A DNA stretch of 64,000 bases from JAXLXE01 sp046328115 (GTDB taxonomy: Bacteria; Chloroflexota; UBA6077; JACCZL01): the NCBI GenBank assembly GCA_046328115.1, contig JAXLXE010000001.1:2728001-2792000 (forward strand), written 5' to 3'. The notes under the pieces are model-generated. The model was not told where the DNA came from and made no database searches. It worked only from the letters and a program-made list of their open reading frames with translations. Made by a program: the position numbers and the translations under genes. Shown piece by piece: positions 7,516 to 15,479 of the stretch (the stretch's first letter is position 1; every line of letters begins with the position of its first letter).

Positions 7516-9624
7516 ATGTCCGACCAGTGGTGGCTGCGGCCCTTCCGCGTCTTCCAGACCAACATCCGCGAGATCGACGCGGGGCTCGACGTGGAGGCCG
7601 TCCTAGACGATATCGTTGACTTCGGCGCCAATACCTGGTTGTTGAACGCCGGCGGCATCGTGTCCTTCTACCCCTCCAGGCTGCCGTTCCAGCACCCAAG
7701 CCCGTGGCTCCGCGAGCGTGTCAGCGGCGATCTGCTGGGTGACGCCGTGGGCGCCGCCCACAAGCGCGGCGTTCGCGTGTTGGCCCGTTGCGACTTCTCG
7801 AAGGTGCACCAGGACATCTACGAGCGGCATCCAGACTGGTGCTACATCAGCCCCGCCGGCGCTCCCCAGATCTACAACGGCCTGTACTCGTGCTGCCCCA
7901 ACGCCCCCTACTACCAGGAGAAAGCGTTCGAGATCATCTCCGAGATCCTCGACCGGTACGCGGTAGACGGTTTCTTCTTCAACATGTTCAACCACCCGCT
8001 TCGGGACTACTCCGGCGTTTACCACGGTCTATGCCAGTGCGCGCACTGCCACCAGCGGTTCAATCAGGCCACCGGCCTACAGCTTCCGAGCAGCGAGGAT
8101 TGGAACGACCCCGCCTATCTCGCCTGGCGCGAGTGGAGCCGGTCCGTCCTGCACGATCTGGCGGGCCGCGTGCGCGAGCTCATCAAGACCCGCCGTCCTG
8201 ACGTGGCGCTGGTCCTCCGCTTCAATCCGGACGTCACGATGAACGAGGTGAACAACGCCATCGATCGCCCGCTGCCCCTCTGGCGCCAGTGGGCCGGTGA
8301 GTTCGGCCGCCAGGCCCGCACGGCGTTCCCCGGGCGTCCGGCCGTCTGCAACGGCGTCATGTTCCTGGATTTCCCGTATCGATTCACCGCGGAGCAGCCC
8401 GGGTTGAACGGCTTGCACCTGGCCCAGATGTTCTCCCACGGCGTCAATCCGTGGTCGTACGTGATCGGCACAACGCGGAATCAGCCCGACCGCAAGAACT
8501 TCCCCATCGTCCGTCGAATGAACAGGTTCCACCGTGACAACGAGGACGTGTACGCGGGCCTGGCGCCCGACTCGCGGGTTGCCATCATCGAGTCGGTGCG
8601 CAGCGAGGAGCGGATCGGCAGCCTCCACGGTGGCGAGGAGGGTGTGGCCCAGGTTCTGCACGCGCGCCGGGGCGCCTACCGTGCACTCTGCGAGATGCAC
8701 GTGCCCTTTGACATCTTCCCGGACGATCAACTGGTCGCGGGCCTGCGCGACGGGCGCCTCTCCCGCTATGCGGCGCTCGTGCTGCCAAACGTGGCCGTGC
8801 TGGACGAAGCGCAGGCGCAGGCGTTGGATGACTACGTGGCCGCGGGCGGTGGGCTGGTGGCCACGTATGAGACGGGCGCCTACCGCCCGGACGGGAGCCG
8901 GCGTTCCGAGCTCGCTCTCAAATCGCTGGGTGCGAGCAGGATCCTGAGCACGCGAGCGGGCCGCCGGACCATCGGCCTGTCGGACGTGCGCGGCATCAGC
9001 CGGCCGATGCGCGCCGCCTACCTCAAGGTCACCCGCCGCGAGGACCTCCCCGGCTTCGATGACACGGACTGGGTGATGCTCGATCGCGCCTTCCTCACGC
9101 TGGAGGTCCGTGCCGGCGCCACTCCCTCGCTCACCCTGATCCCTCAGTCCAGGTCCGGCCCACCGGAGAAGATCTACGTAGATCACGAGACCGACCACCC
9201 AGGGCTGCTCCACCACACGTTCGGCAAGGGCCGCACAGCCTATTTCCCCTGGCCGGTGGACGCGCTGTTCTTCGATCACAGTCTGCCCGAGCATCGCGCC
9301 CTGTTGGCCCAGGCGGTGGTCGCGGTCGCGGGTGGTCGCCAGGTGGAGACCGACGCGCGCCCGCAGGTGGAGGTGGTGGTTGGCCGGCTGCCGGACGGCG
9401 CCGCCGTCGTGCATTTGATCAACCACAGCGGCCACCAGGACCGCTCCTACCATGAACCGGTGCCAATGCACGACATCGCGCTGTCGCTGGCCGTGGAAGG
9501 CCCGATCAGGTCGGCGCACGCCCGCGTAGCGGGAACTAAGCTTGCGGTGAGCATGGTCGGGAGTCGGGCATCCTTCACGGTGCCACGGCTGGACTTGATG
9601 GAGGTAGTGGTGCTCCGGCGCTGA
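7516..9624 (+). CDS. GHL6-type glycosyl hydrolase with C-terminal GATase-like domain
   Basis: A 702-residue protein without signal peptide. The N-terminal half looks like the hypothetical glycosyl hydrolase 6 family, a TIM barrel related to GH10/alpha-amylase folds: LDDIVDFGANTWLLNAGG, AAHKRGVRVLARCDFSKV, and VDGFFFNMF with a CQCAHCHQRF Cys/His segment (about residues 174-183). The second half, beginning near residue 370, has SRVAIIESVRSEERIG and YAALVLPNVAVLDEAQAQ-type sequence like the beta-galactosidase trimerisation (class I amidotransferase fold) domain. The ATG at 7516 was chosen over an upstream in-frame start because GAGGTGA precedes it and the conserved start follows. It sits between a hydroxyacid dehydrogenase gene and a sugar binding protein gene. 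It probably acts on oligosaccharides brought in by the transporter; catalytic residues are not certain. Confidence 0.8.
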   Translation: MSDQWWLRPFRVFQTNIREIDAGLDVEAVLDDIVDFGANTWLLNAGGIVSFYPSRLPFQHPSPWLRERVSGDLLGDAVGAAHKRGVRVLARCDFSKVHQDIYERHPDWCYISPAGAPQIYNGLYSCCPNAPYYQEKAFEIISEILDRYAVDGFFFNMFNHPLRDYSGVYHGLCQCAHCHQRFNQATGLQLPSSEDWNDPAYLAWREWSRSVLHDLAGRVRELIKTRRPDVALVLRFNPDVTMNEVNNAIDRPLPLWRQWAGEFGRQARTAFPGRPAVCNGVMFLDFPYRFTAEQPGLNGLHLAQMFSHGVNPWSYVIGTTRNQPDRKNFPIVRRMNRFHRDNEDVYAGLAPDSRVAIIESVRSEERIGSLHGGEEGVAQVLHARRGAYRALCEMHVPFDIFPDDQLVAGLRDGRLSRYAALVLPNVAVLDEAQAQALDDYVAAGGGLVATYETGAYRPDGSRRSELALKSLGASRILSTRAGRRTIGLSDVRGISRPMRAAYLKVTRREDLPGFDDTDWVMLDRAFLTLEVRAGATPSLTLIPQSRSGPPEKIYVDHETDHPGLLHHTFGKGRTAYFPWPVDALFFDHSLPEHRALLAQAVVAVAGGRQVETDARPQVEVVVGRLPDGAAVVHLINHSGHQDRSYHEPVPMHDIALSLAVEGPIRSAHARVAGTKLAVSMVGSRASFTVPRLDLMEVVVLRR

Positions 9625-9672
9625 GCCTCTCCACCGCCGAATTCGAGGCCCAAACGCGCTATCCTTACGCCG

Positions 9673-9690
9673 CGCGCCGGCAGCGGCGCG
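9673..9690 (+). other. GC-rich hairpin before the binding protein gene
   Basis: A 7-bp perfect stem (CGCGCCG / CGGCGCG) with a GCAG loop lies between the glycosidase stop and the AGGAGG ribosome site of the binding protein gene. Such intercistronic hairpins often stabilise the mRNA of abundant binding proteins or attenuate read-through; which applies here is not shown. Confidence 0.4.
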
Positions 9691-9707
9691 TGGCAACAGG
9701 AGGAACC

Positions 9708-11192
9708 ATGCATCTCGGCCAGACGGCGCGCCGCTCGCGACGCGCGATCCTCAAGCTGGGTCTGATGACGGCGGCGGGCTCCGTCCTCGCCGCGTGCTCC
9801 AGCAGCGCCCCGCCGCAAGCGGCGAAACCCGCCGAGGCGCCCGCGAAGCCGGCCGAGGCCGCCAAGCCAGCCGAGCCGGCCAAGCCAGCGGCCGAGCAAC
9901 CCAAGGCCGCCGCGCCGGCCGCCGCGAAGGTCACCACCATGAGCTGGATCACGCCGGCCGAGGTGGGGCTGGAGCGCGACTTCTTCACGAGCTTCTACCA
10001 GGACTTCGAGAAGGCGAATCCCAACATCAAGGTTCAGGTGAGCTTCGAATCTTTCGCCGAATATCCGCTCAAGCTAGCTACGATCATGGCGGGCGGAAGC
10101 ATCCCAGACCTGATCTTCCAGAACAGCACCACCATTCACGAATACGGCGCCCGCGGCGTCCTGCGCGATCTCAACCCTTACCTGCAGCGCGACAAAATCC
10201 CAGCCGATCTCTACTTCAAGCCGCTAATGCGTCAGCTCCAGGACTACAAGACCTACACCAAGCAGTGGGCCATACCGAAAGACAGCGGCACCTTCGGCGT
10301 CTACTACAACAAGGATATGTTCGATAAGGCGAGCGTGCCGTACCCAAAGAAGGACTGGACGTTCGCCGAGTTTCGCGAGACGGCAAAGAAGCTCACCTTT
10401 GACAAGAACGGCAAGCCGGCCACCAGTCCAGATTTCGATCCCGGCGCTGTGGCGCAGTGGGGTCTGGCCTGGGGCGATGGTCCGTTGCCAACTTCCAACT
10501 CCTGGCAGGGATTGGTCTACGGTGTAGCCGGTCCGTGGTTCAATGACGACTTCACCAAGGCGTTCTTCGATACACCCGAGCAGATCGACCTCATCCAGCA
10601 GCTCGCGGACATGCGCTGCAAGGATCGCTCGATCCCCGGCGCCGGAGACTCCACCGGCCAGGGTGACCCGTGGCGCAACGGCCTCACCGCCATGACCATT
10701 GGCCACCAGAGCCAGGCGTTCTTCTACAACGCGGAGAAGAAGACCTTCAAATACGACATCGCTATGTTCCCCGGCGGCAAGAACGGCCAGGTCACCACGG
10801 TGTCCTGCAGTGCCTACGCCATCCCCGTCAAGGCCCAGAATCCGGACGCGGCCTGGGAGCTTCTCAAATTCCTGACCAGCGAGCCGGTGCAGTGCAAGAT
10901 CACCGATGCGAAGCGCTGGGCTAGCTCGGTGACGAACTGCCAGGACAAGCTGATTCCAGCGGATGGCAACCCACCGGGGCTGAAGGCGATCATCGTGGAC
11001 CCGTTGATGGGCCGGAGTAGCGCGAAGACTACGCCAACGCTGGTGCCACCCTTCCTCAATGAGATGCGCCAGGTCTTTCGCACGGAGCTAGACGGCGTGT
11101 TCAACTGCGGCGGCGTCAACGCGGCTGAGGCGTGCAAGAAGGTCCAGACCCAGGTGATGGAGCTTCTGGACAAGGCGGCCAAGCTCTCATGA
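9708..11192 (+). CDS. Sugar ABC transporter substrate-binding lipoprotein (CUT1 type)
   Basis: A 494-residue extracellular solute-binding protein family 1 member. The N-terminus has a twin-arginine-like RRSRRAILKLG, a hydrophobic stretch and lipobox LAAC at about residues 25-28, so it is exported and lipid-anchored. A repetitive Ala-Pro-Lys-Glu linker (KPAEAPAKPAEAAKPAEP) follows, then the two-lobed binding domain with NPNIKVQVSFESF, GSIPDLIFQNS and YAIPVKAQNPDAAWELLKFL. ATG 9708 has AGGAGG four bases ahead; an upstream GTG at 9690 is in frame but lies in a hairpin. Two permease genes follow, with no ATPase gene. The ligand is probably a mono- or oligosaccharide released near the GHL6 enzyme. 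Confidence 0.92.
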   Translation: MHLGQTARRSRRAILKLGLMTAAGSVLAACSSSAPPQAAKPAEAPAKPAEAAKPAEPAKPAAEQPKAAAPAAAKVTTMSWITPAEVGLERDFFTSFYQDFEKANPNIKVQVSFESFAEYPLKLATIMAGGSIPDLIFQNSTTIHEYGARGVLRDLNPYLQRDKIPADLYFKPLMRQLQDYKTYTKQWAIPKDSGTFGVYYNKDMFDKASVPYPKKDWTFAEFRETAKKLTFDKNGKPATSPDFDPGAVAQWGLAWGDGPLPTSNSWQGLVYGVAGPWFNDDFTKAFFDTPEQIDLIQQLADMRCKDRSIPGAGDSTGQGDPWRNGLTAMTIGHQSQAFFYNAEKKTFKYDIAMFPGGKNGQVTTVSCSAYAIPVKAQNPDAAWELLKFLTSEPVQCKITDAKRWASSVTNCQDKLIPADGNPPGLKAIIVDPLMGRSSAKTTPTLVPPFLNEMRQVFRTELDGVFNCGGVNAAEACKKVQTQVMELLDKAAKLS

Positions 11193-11232
11193 CCGGGACG
11201 AAACGCGCGGATCGCTGTGCGGACGGTAGCGC

Positions 11233-12177
11233 GTGAGCGCCATCACCGCCGGCGGCCGCGTGGCTCAGCCAAAGTCACGGGCGCGCGGCCAGTCGAATCC
11301 ACTCGCCCGGCGCGACGCGATAGACGGCTATCTGTTCATCCTGCCGTGGCTGCTGGGGTTCGTCCTCTTCACGGCCGGGCCGATGATCGCGTCTCTCGTG
11401 CTGGCGTTCGTCGACTGGGATCTGCTCTCGTCGCCAAGCTGGGCCGGGATGAAGAACATCGAGCGGTTGTTCAATGACCGCCTGGTGGGGGTCTCGCTCT
11501 ACAACACGGCCTACTACACCTTCTTCAGCGTGCCCATCCGCCTCGCGCTGGCGCTGGCGGCTGCCATGCTGCTCAACAACGCCGTGCGCGGACTCGCCTT
11601 CTGGCGAACCTGCTTCTACCTGCCAGCGGTAGTCCCGGCCGTGGCCAACATCATCCTGTGGCTGTGGATGTTCAATCCCAACATGGGACTGTTCAACATG
11701 GCGCTGACGGCCGTGGGCCTGCCCCGGCTCAACTGGTTGTGGGATGTCAACCTCTCCAAACCGTCGCTCATCCTGATGAGCTTCTGGGCCACCGGCAACG
11801 TGATCATCATCTTCCTGGCGGGGCTCCAGTCCATCCCCCGGGGCCTGTACGAGGCCGCTGAGATCGATGGCGCGAGCGGCTGGAAACAGTTCCTGCACGT
11901 CACCGTGCCAATGCTCTCACCAGTCATCCTGTTCAACGTGGTGATCGGCGTCATCCAGTCGTTCCAGGTGTTCACCAACGCCTTCCTCACCACTGGCGGC
12001 GGCCCGCTCAACTCCACGCTGTTCACGGTGCTCTACCTGTACCAGGTCGCCTTTGAGCAGTTCAAAGTTGGATACGGCTCCGCCATCGCCTGGACCCTCT
12101 TCCTGGTGATCCTGGTCTTCACCTTGATCCAGTGGAAGCTCTCCAACTTCTGGGTCTACTACGAGGGCAAGCGCTGA
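11233..12177 (+). CDS. Sugar ABC transporter permease, MalF/UgpA-like
   Basis: A 314-residue integral membrane protein with six predicted helices, the first at about 31-55. The cytoplasmic EAA loop YEAAEIDGASGWKQFLHVTV (about 209-228) is the docking site for the ATPase and is typical of CUT1 permeases. The GTG start at 11233 has only a weak ribosome site. It lies 40 bases after the binding protein gene and its TGA overlaps the ATG of the next permease gene by one base, so the pair is coupled. The protein forms a heterodimeric channel with that partner. Confidence 0.93.
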   Translation: MSAITAGGRVAQPKSRARGQSNPLARRDAIDGYLFILPWLLGFVLFTAGPMIASLVLAFVDWDLLSSPSWAGMKNIERLFNDRLVGVSLYNTAYYTFFSVPIRLALALAAAMLLNNAVRGLAFWRTCFYLPAVVPAVANIILWLWMFNPNMGLFNMALTAVGLPRLNWLWDVNLSKPSLILMSFWATGNVIIIFLAGLQSIPRGLYEAAEIDGASGWKQFLHVTVPMLSPVILFNVVIGVIQSFQVFTNAFLTTGGGPLNSTLFTVLYLYQVAFEQFKVGYGSAIAWTLFLVILVFTLIQWKLSNFWVYYEGKR

Positions 12178-13052
12178 TGGCCGTGCAATCCGCGGCGATC
12201 TCCCGGGGCGGGCCGTTCCGCTGGAGCAAGCTCGGACGGAAGTCCGGCGTGTACGCGGGGCTGATCTTCCTGAGTCTCCTGTTTACCCTGCCGCTGGTGT
12301 GGATGATCACCACATCTTTCAAGGAACAGGGTCAGGTCTTTCAAGTTCCTCCCGTGTGGATCCCCGACCCCTGGCGCTGGGAGAACTACGTTGAAGCTAC
12401 GCAGCGGGCACCGCTCTGGCTCTGGCTACGCAACACCGCGTTCATCGCGGTCACCTCGACCGTCGGCAACGTGATCGTCTCGGCCATGGTCGGCTTCGGC
12501 TTCGCGCGGATCCGCTTCCCCGGCCGCGATCCGTTGTTCATCCTGCTGTTGAGCACCATGATGCTGCCGCCCATCGTCACGCTGGTGCCGCGCTTCATCA
12601 TGTTCCGCGAGCTTGGCCTCAACGACACGTTTTATCCGCTGATCCTCCCGGCCTTCTTTGGCGGCGGCGCGTTCAACGTGTTCCTGATCCGGCAGTACTA
12701 CCTGACCATTCCACTCGACCTGGATGAGGCCGCCAAGATCGATGGGGCCAGCAACTGGCGCGTGTGGTGGAGCGTGCTGATGCCGCTGTCGACGCCCGTG
12801 CTCATCGCCATCGGCATCTTCTCCTTCGTGCAGCACTGGAACGAGTTCCTGGACCCGCTCATCTTCCTCCACAGCGAGAGCATGAAGACGCTCTCGCTGG
12901 GGCTACGCGCCTTCATCAATCCCAACGACGCCTCGTGGCATCTGACAATGGCTGCGAGCATGTGGCTGGTGCTGCCCATGATCATCATCTTCTTCCTGGG
13001 CCAGCGGTACTTCATCCAGGGCGTTTCAATGTCGGGGATAACGGGCCGCTGA
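12177..13052 (+). CDS. Sugar ABC transporter permease, MalG/UgpE-like
   Basis: A 291-residue six-helix membrane protein, the second CUT1 permease. The EAA loop DEAAKIDGASNWRVWWSVLM lies at about 182-201, and the C-terminal GQRYFIQGVSMSGITGR ending is typical of MalG-type proteins. ATG 12177 overlaps the previous TGA by one base (TGATG), which decides the start over an upstream in-frame start at 12132. It is the last gene of the probable 6506-13052 operon; the next gene is convergent. No ATP-binding subunit is encoded, so a shared MsmK/UgpC-like ATPase encoded elsewhere is expected. Confidence 0.93.
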   Translation: MAVQSAAISRGGPFRWSKLGRKSGVYAGLIFLSLLFTLPLVWMITTSFKEQGQVFQVPPVWIPDPWRWENYVEATQRAPLWLWLRNTAFIAVTSTVGNVIVSAMVGFGFARIRFPGRDPLFILLLSTMMLPPIVTLVPRFIMFRELGLNDTFYPLILPAFFGGGAFNVFLIRQYYLTIPLDLDEAAKIDGASNWRVWWSVLMPLSTPVLIAIGIFSFVQHWNEFLDPLIFLHSESMKTLSLGLRAFINPNDASWHLTMAASMWLVLPMIIIFFLGQRYFIQGVSMSGITGR

Positions 13053-13060
13053 AGGACCAA

Positions 13061-13864
13061 TCAATCACGCCCCGGGGCTAATCGACCCATGTCCAGCCCC
13101 GTAGCTATGCGCTCCAGCGCCTCTCGGTCGAGGAGCTGAATCTCCTTTCGTCCAAGCTCCACGAGGCGTTCGCGACGGAACCTGTCCAGCGTCTGGGTCA
13201 CCGTCTCGCGGTATGCTCCCACCACATCAGCCAGATCCTGGTGCGAGTGCCCGGTGAGGCGCCCATCCGAGTGCGAAGCAAGTCGCAAGAGCACGGCGGC
13301 GAGCCGCGCCGCGACACTCTTGAACGCGAACGACTCGAGTGCCGCCTCCGCTTCCACGAGGCGCTGGCCGGTGACTTCCAGTAATCGTATCCCGACGATG
13401 GGGCTGGATTTCACCAGCCGCTCCAAATCGGCTCGGCCCAGCACGCAGATGGTGCAGTCCTCCACCGCCTCCGCAAATGCGCCGTACATCTGCTGTCCAG
13501 CCAGGGGCATGTCTCCGAAGAACGTCTCCGGCTCCAGCGAGGAGACGACGAGCTTCTTGCCCTCGGGCGAGAGCCGGTAGATCTGGACTCGTCCGGCCTT
13601 CAGCAGGAAGAGAGCTTCGCTGGTCTCGCCGGGCGTGTAGACCAGCTGGCCACGGCGGGCAGTCACCATGGCGGTGTTGGTGGCCAACCACTCGAGGTCA
13701 GCCGTGCTCAGGTCTCGGAAGATATCGATCGCTGATAGCTGGAGAACTTTGTGCGCGCGGCGCTCCGAGCCGCTCAACACGACTTGCGGGCTCGCGGGGC
13801 GTGAATGCGACTGGCCGCCCCCTTTCAGGCCACGTACCAGCCCCATCAGGCTACGGTGAATCAT
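13061..13864 (-). CDS. Crp/Fnr family transcriptional regulator
   Basis: A 267-residue regulator. Residues of about 45-160 form the cyclic-nucleotide-binding-like jelly roll (RGQLVYTPGETSEALFLLKAGRV, FFGDMPLAG). A dimerisation helix and a winged helix-turn-helix follow with HQDLADVVGAYRETVTQTLD, close to the Crp recognition motif. No Fnr-type N-terminal cysteines are seen, so oxygen sensing by Fe-S is unlikely; the effector is unknown. ATG 13864 has GAGGGG upstream and lies inside the 3' end of the thioredoxin-fold gene (14-base overlap), so the two are cotranscribed. The longer frame opening at 13966 would add 34 unrelated residues. Confidence 0.93.
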   Translation of the reverse strand: MIHRSLMGLVRGLKGGGQSHSRPASPQVVLSGSERRAHKVLQLSAIDIFRDLSTADLEWLATNTAMVTARRGQLVYTPGETSEALFLLKAGRVQIYRLSPEGKKLVVSSLEPETFFGDMPLAGQQMYGAFAEAVEDCTICVLGRADLERLVKSSPIVGIRLLEVTGQRLVEAEAALESFAFKSVAARLAAVLLRLASHSDGRLTGHSHQDLADVVGAYRETVTQTLDRFRRERLVELGRKEIQLLDREALERIATGLDMGRLAPGRD

Positions 13865-14132
13865 CAAACCCCTCTTCCGCGGCGACTGCGAGATACCGAG
13901 CAAGCCGGGCAAAGAGCTCGCGCCGATACGGATTGCCAAGCGCCACCTGTCTCCCGTCAAGCACATACGTGGGCACGGCGACGAGACCTTCCGGTCTCTG
14001 CTCCGGCTGTTCGTGGATATCGATCACCTGCACGTCGAGCCTCGGAAACTGCCGCGCGACCGCGCCGGCCAATCGGCGCGCCTCCAGAGAACCAAAGCAG
14101 TCGCGGATCACGTAGACGCAGAGCGCTGCCAA
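13851..14132 (-). CDS. Thioredoxin/glutaredoxin-fold protein with a single active-site Cys
   Basis: A 93-residue cytoplasmic protein. The thioredoxin-like order is recognisable: a first strand, then CFGS (Cys at residue 12) where a CxxC is expected, a helix, VQVIDIHEQPE, and the cis-Pro signature VAVPTYVLDGRQVALGNP. Only the first Cys remains and it is the sole Cys, as in monothiol glutaredoxin-like proteins. It overlaps the Crp/Fnr regulator gene, suggesting a redox-linked regulatory pair, which is inference. It is divergent from the small membrane protein gene at 14295. Confidence 0.75.
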   Translation of the reverse strand: MAALCVYVIRDCFGSLEARRLAGAVARQFPRLDVQVIDIHEQPEQRPEGLVAVPTYVLDGRQVALGNPYRRELFARLARYLAVAAEEGFDDSP

Positions 14133-14294
14133 TCACCTCACCGCCTTCCAGAGACGGGCTCAGCACAGCCCCTCGTGTGATCTTAGGCGAAGTGCGAGAG
14201 CGCATATGTAAGCAAGACTACTGAAACGGCGACGCGGCGAAAGCCAGACTGTGTCGAGCGGCAGTTGAGTTTAGCCGCGTGGAAGGAGCGGAAT

Positions 14295-14753
14295 ATGGCA
14301 CAGGCCGCGGAATCGTACGCGCCAGTCCGGATGAGCACGCCGCAGTCACGCCTGATCGCCGGCGCGATCGCCGGAATAGTCGGGGGCACGGCCTTCGGCG
14401 CCATCATGGGCATGATGGGGATGCTCCCGATGGTGGGCTCCCTGATCGGCTCGCAATCCGCCGGAAGCGGGCTCATGGTGCACCTGGTCATCAGCGCCAT
14501 CATCGGCGCCGGCTTCGGGCTACTGCTCGGAGACCGGTCAACCACGCTAGGCACGGGAGCACTATGGGGAACGAGCTACGGGATAGTGTGGTGGATCCTC
14601 GGACCGCTTCTCATCATGCCGCTCATGATGGGAATGGGACCTCAATTCGGGATGGCGTTTTCACCACCGATGCTGATGAGTCTGCTGGGCCATATTGTCT
14701 ACGGCGCCCTGTTAGGCGTTGCCCATCCGTCAATCGCGCGACGTCTGGCCTGA
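14295..14753 (+). CDS. Small multi-pass membrane protein, function unknown
   Basis: A 152-residue hydrophobic protein with about four helices rich in Gly, Met and Ile (AGAIAGIVGGTAFGAIMGMM, HLVISAIIGAGFGLLLG, GIVWWILGPLLIMPLMMGM, LGHIVYGALLGVAH). The glycine-zipper-like pattern and the length recall small YagU/DUF1440-like bacterial membrane proteins, but I do not recognise it firmly. ATG 14295 has AAGGAG with a 6-base gap, preferred to a TTG at 14265. It is divergent from the thioredoxin-fold/Crp unit and closed by a strong terminator. Confidence 0.75.
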   Translation: MAQAAESYAPVRMSTPQSRLIAGAIAGIVGGTAFGAIMGMMGMLPMVGSLIGSQSAGSGLMVHLVISAIIGAGFGLLLGDRSTTLGTGALWGTSYGIVWWILGPLLIMPLMMGMGPQFGMAFSPPMLMSLLGHIVYGALLGVAHPSIARRLA

Positions 14754-14804
14754 CCAGCGTCCCCTCCAAGATGTTCCGAAGACCGAAGCTCGGGTGAGGA
14801 GCGT

Positions 14805-14837
14805 CTAGCGGCCCGCCGGGCGACGGCGGGCCGCTAG
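14805..14837 (+). terminator. Strong hairpin terminator
   Basis: A perfect 14-bp stem (CTAGCGGCCCGCCG / CGGCGGGCCGCTAG) with a 5-base loop lies 51 bases after the stop of the small membrane protein gene and before the degenerate region beginning at 14896. Confidence 0.85.
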
Positions 14838-14895
14838 AGGGGAGTGCGTACGGTTGGTATATGGCATCCCCGACTCGGCGGGCTGTGCGGAGGTG

Positions 14896-15074
14896 CTACT
14901 CCAGGCTGCTCACCGCCCGCGGCAGACCTATCAAGAAACCCGTCTGGTACGGCCTGGCACCTTCGTGCCAGGGATCATCGTCGCCCAGCATCCGCGGCGC
15001 GTGGTCGTCGATGATCGGGCCCGTGAAGCCCACCCCTTTCAGCGCCTTCATGGCTGCCACCACGTCCAGCACCC
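14896..15074 (-). pseudogene. C-terminal remnant of a mannonate dehydratase-like gene
   Basis: The minus-strand reading VLDVVAAMKALKGVGFTGP through DDHAPRMLGDDDPWH to ARPYQTGFLIGLPRAVSSLE-stop copies the C-terminus of the intact gene at 17133-18107 (which has VLDVVAAMKALKEVGFTGP and ARSYQTGYLMGLMRAVNDLT). Over bases 14965-15074 versus 17202-17311 I count about four differences in 110 positions, while the last 22 codons differ much more. All homology ends abruptly at about 15074, so at least 80% of the gene is missing. It is a dead paralogue with either strong constraint or gene conversion in the conserved part. Confidence 0.85.
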
Positions 15075-15160
15075 ACGCGGGCTGATGCCGCGCCATCGTG
15101 AAATGCTCGCCAATGGCGGCGCCTATCGCCCCTCCGGATCCACCGGGCGCGCGAACCTAG

Positions 15161-15375
15161 CGGCGCGCTACCGGGAGTGGAAGAGATCCAAAACCGCCGG
15201 GAGTCAGCGGCAATTTGCGATCACCGGTCGACCGGATCGCCGACCTCTCGGTCGCCCTGGACGCTCGGAAGCTGCTGGGCAAGTCCCGCGCCGATCACGG
15301 TGTCTCGCCGATCGAGGTGGGCCTGCGCTCCGACGGCGGCCGGCACGCGCCAATCGTGCCGATCACCGTGTAGGA
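15161..15375 (+). pseudogene. Possible 3' remnant of an unidentified gene
   Basis: An open frame without a usable start ends at TAG 15373-15375. Its last 49 codons, from VDRIADLSVALDARKLLGKS to HAPIVPITV, have almost only G or C at the third position, as real genes here do, while the other frames do not. Just upstream (about 15095-15215) another frame reads plausibly (GGAYRPSGSTGRANLAARYR), which would fit a frameshifted or truncated gene. I do not recognise the family. It lies in the same gene-poor strip as the mannonate dehydratase remnant. Confidence 0.45.
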
Positions 15376-15479
15376 CCCGGTCGAGGAGCCCCGGTCCAGC
15401 CGCGTCCTTGTGGATGCGCGGAGCAGCCCTTACACGGCAGCGTCTTACGGGAATGGCCGACGACCCCAGGCGGTTACTG

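Noticed and set aside
8077..9696. A 539-codon minus-strand open frame opposite the GHL6 glycosidase gene
   Set aside because: It lies wholly antisense to a conserved gene; long stop-free antisense frames are expected at this GC content, and its product has no recognisable domain.
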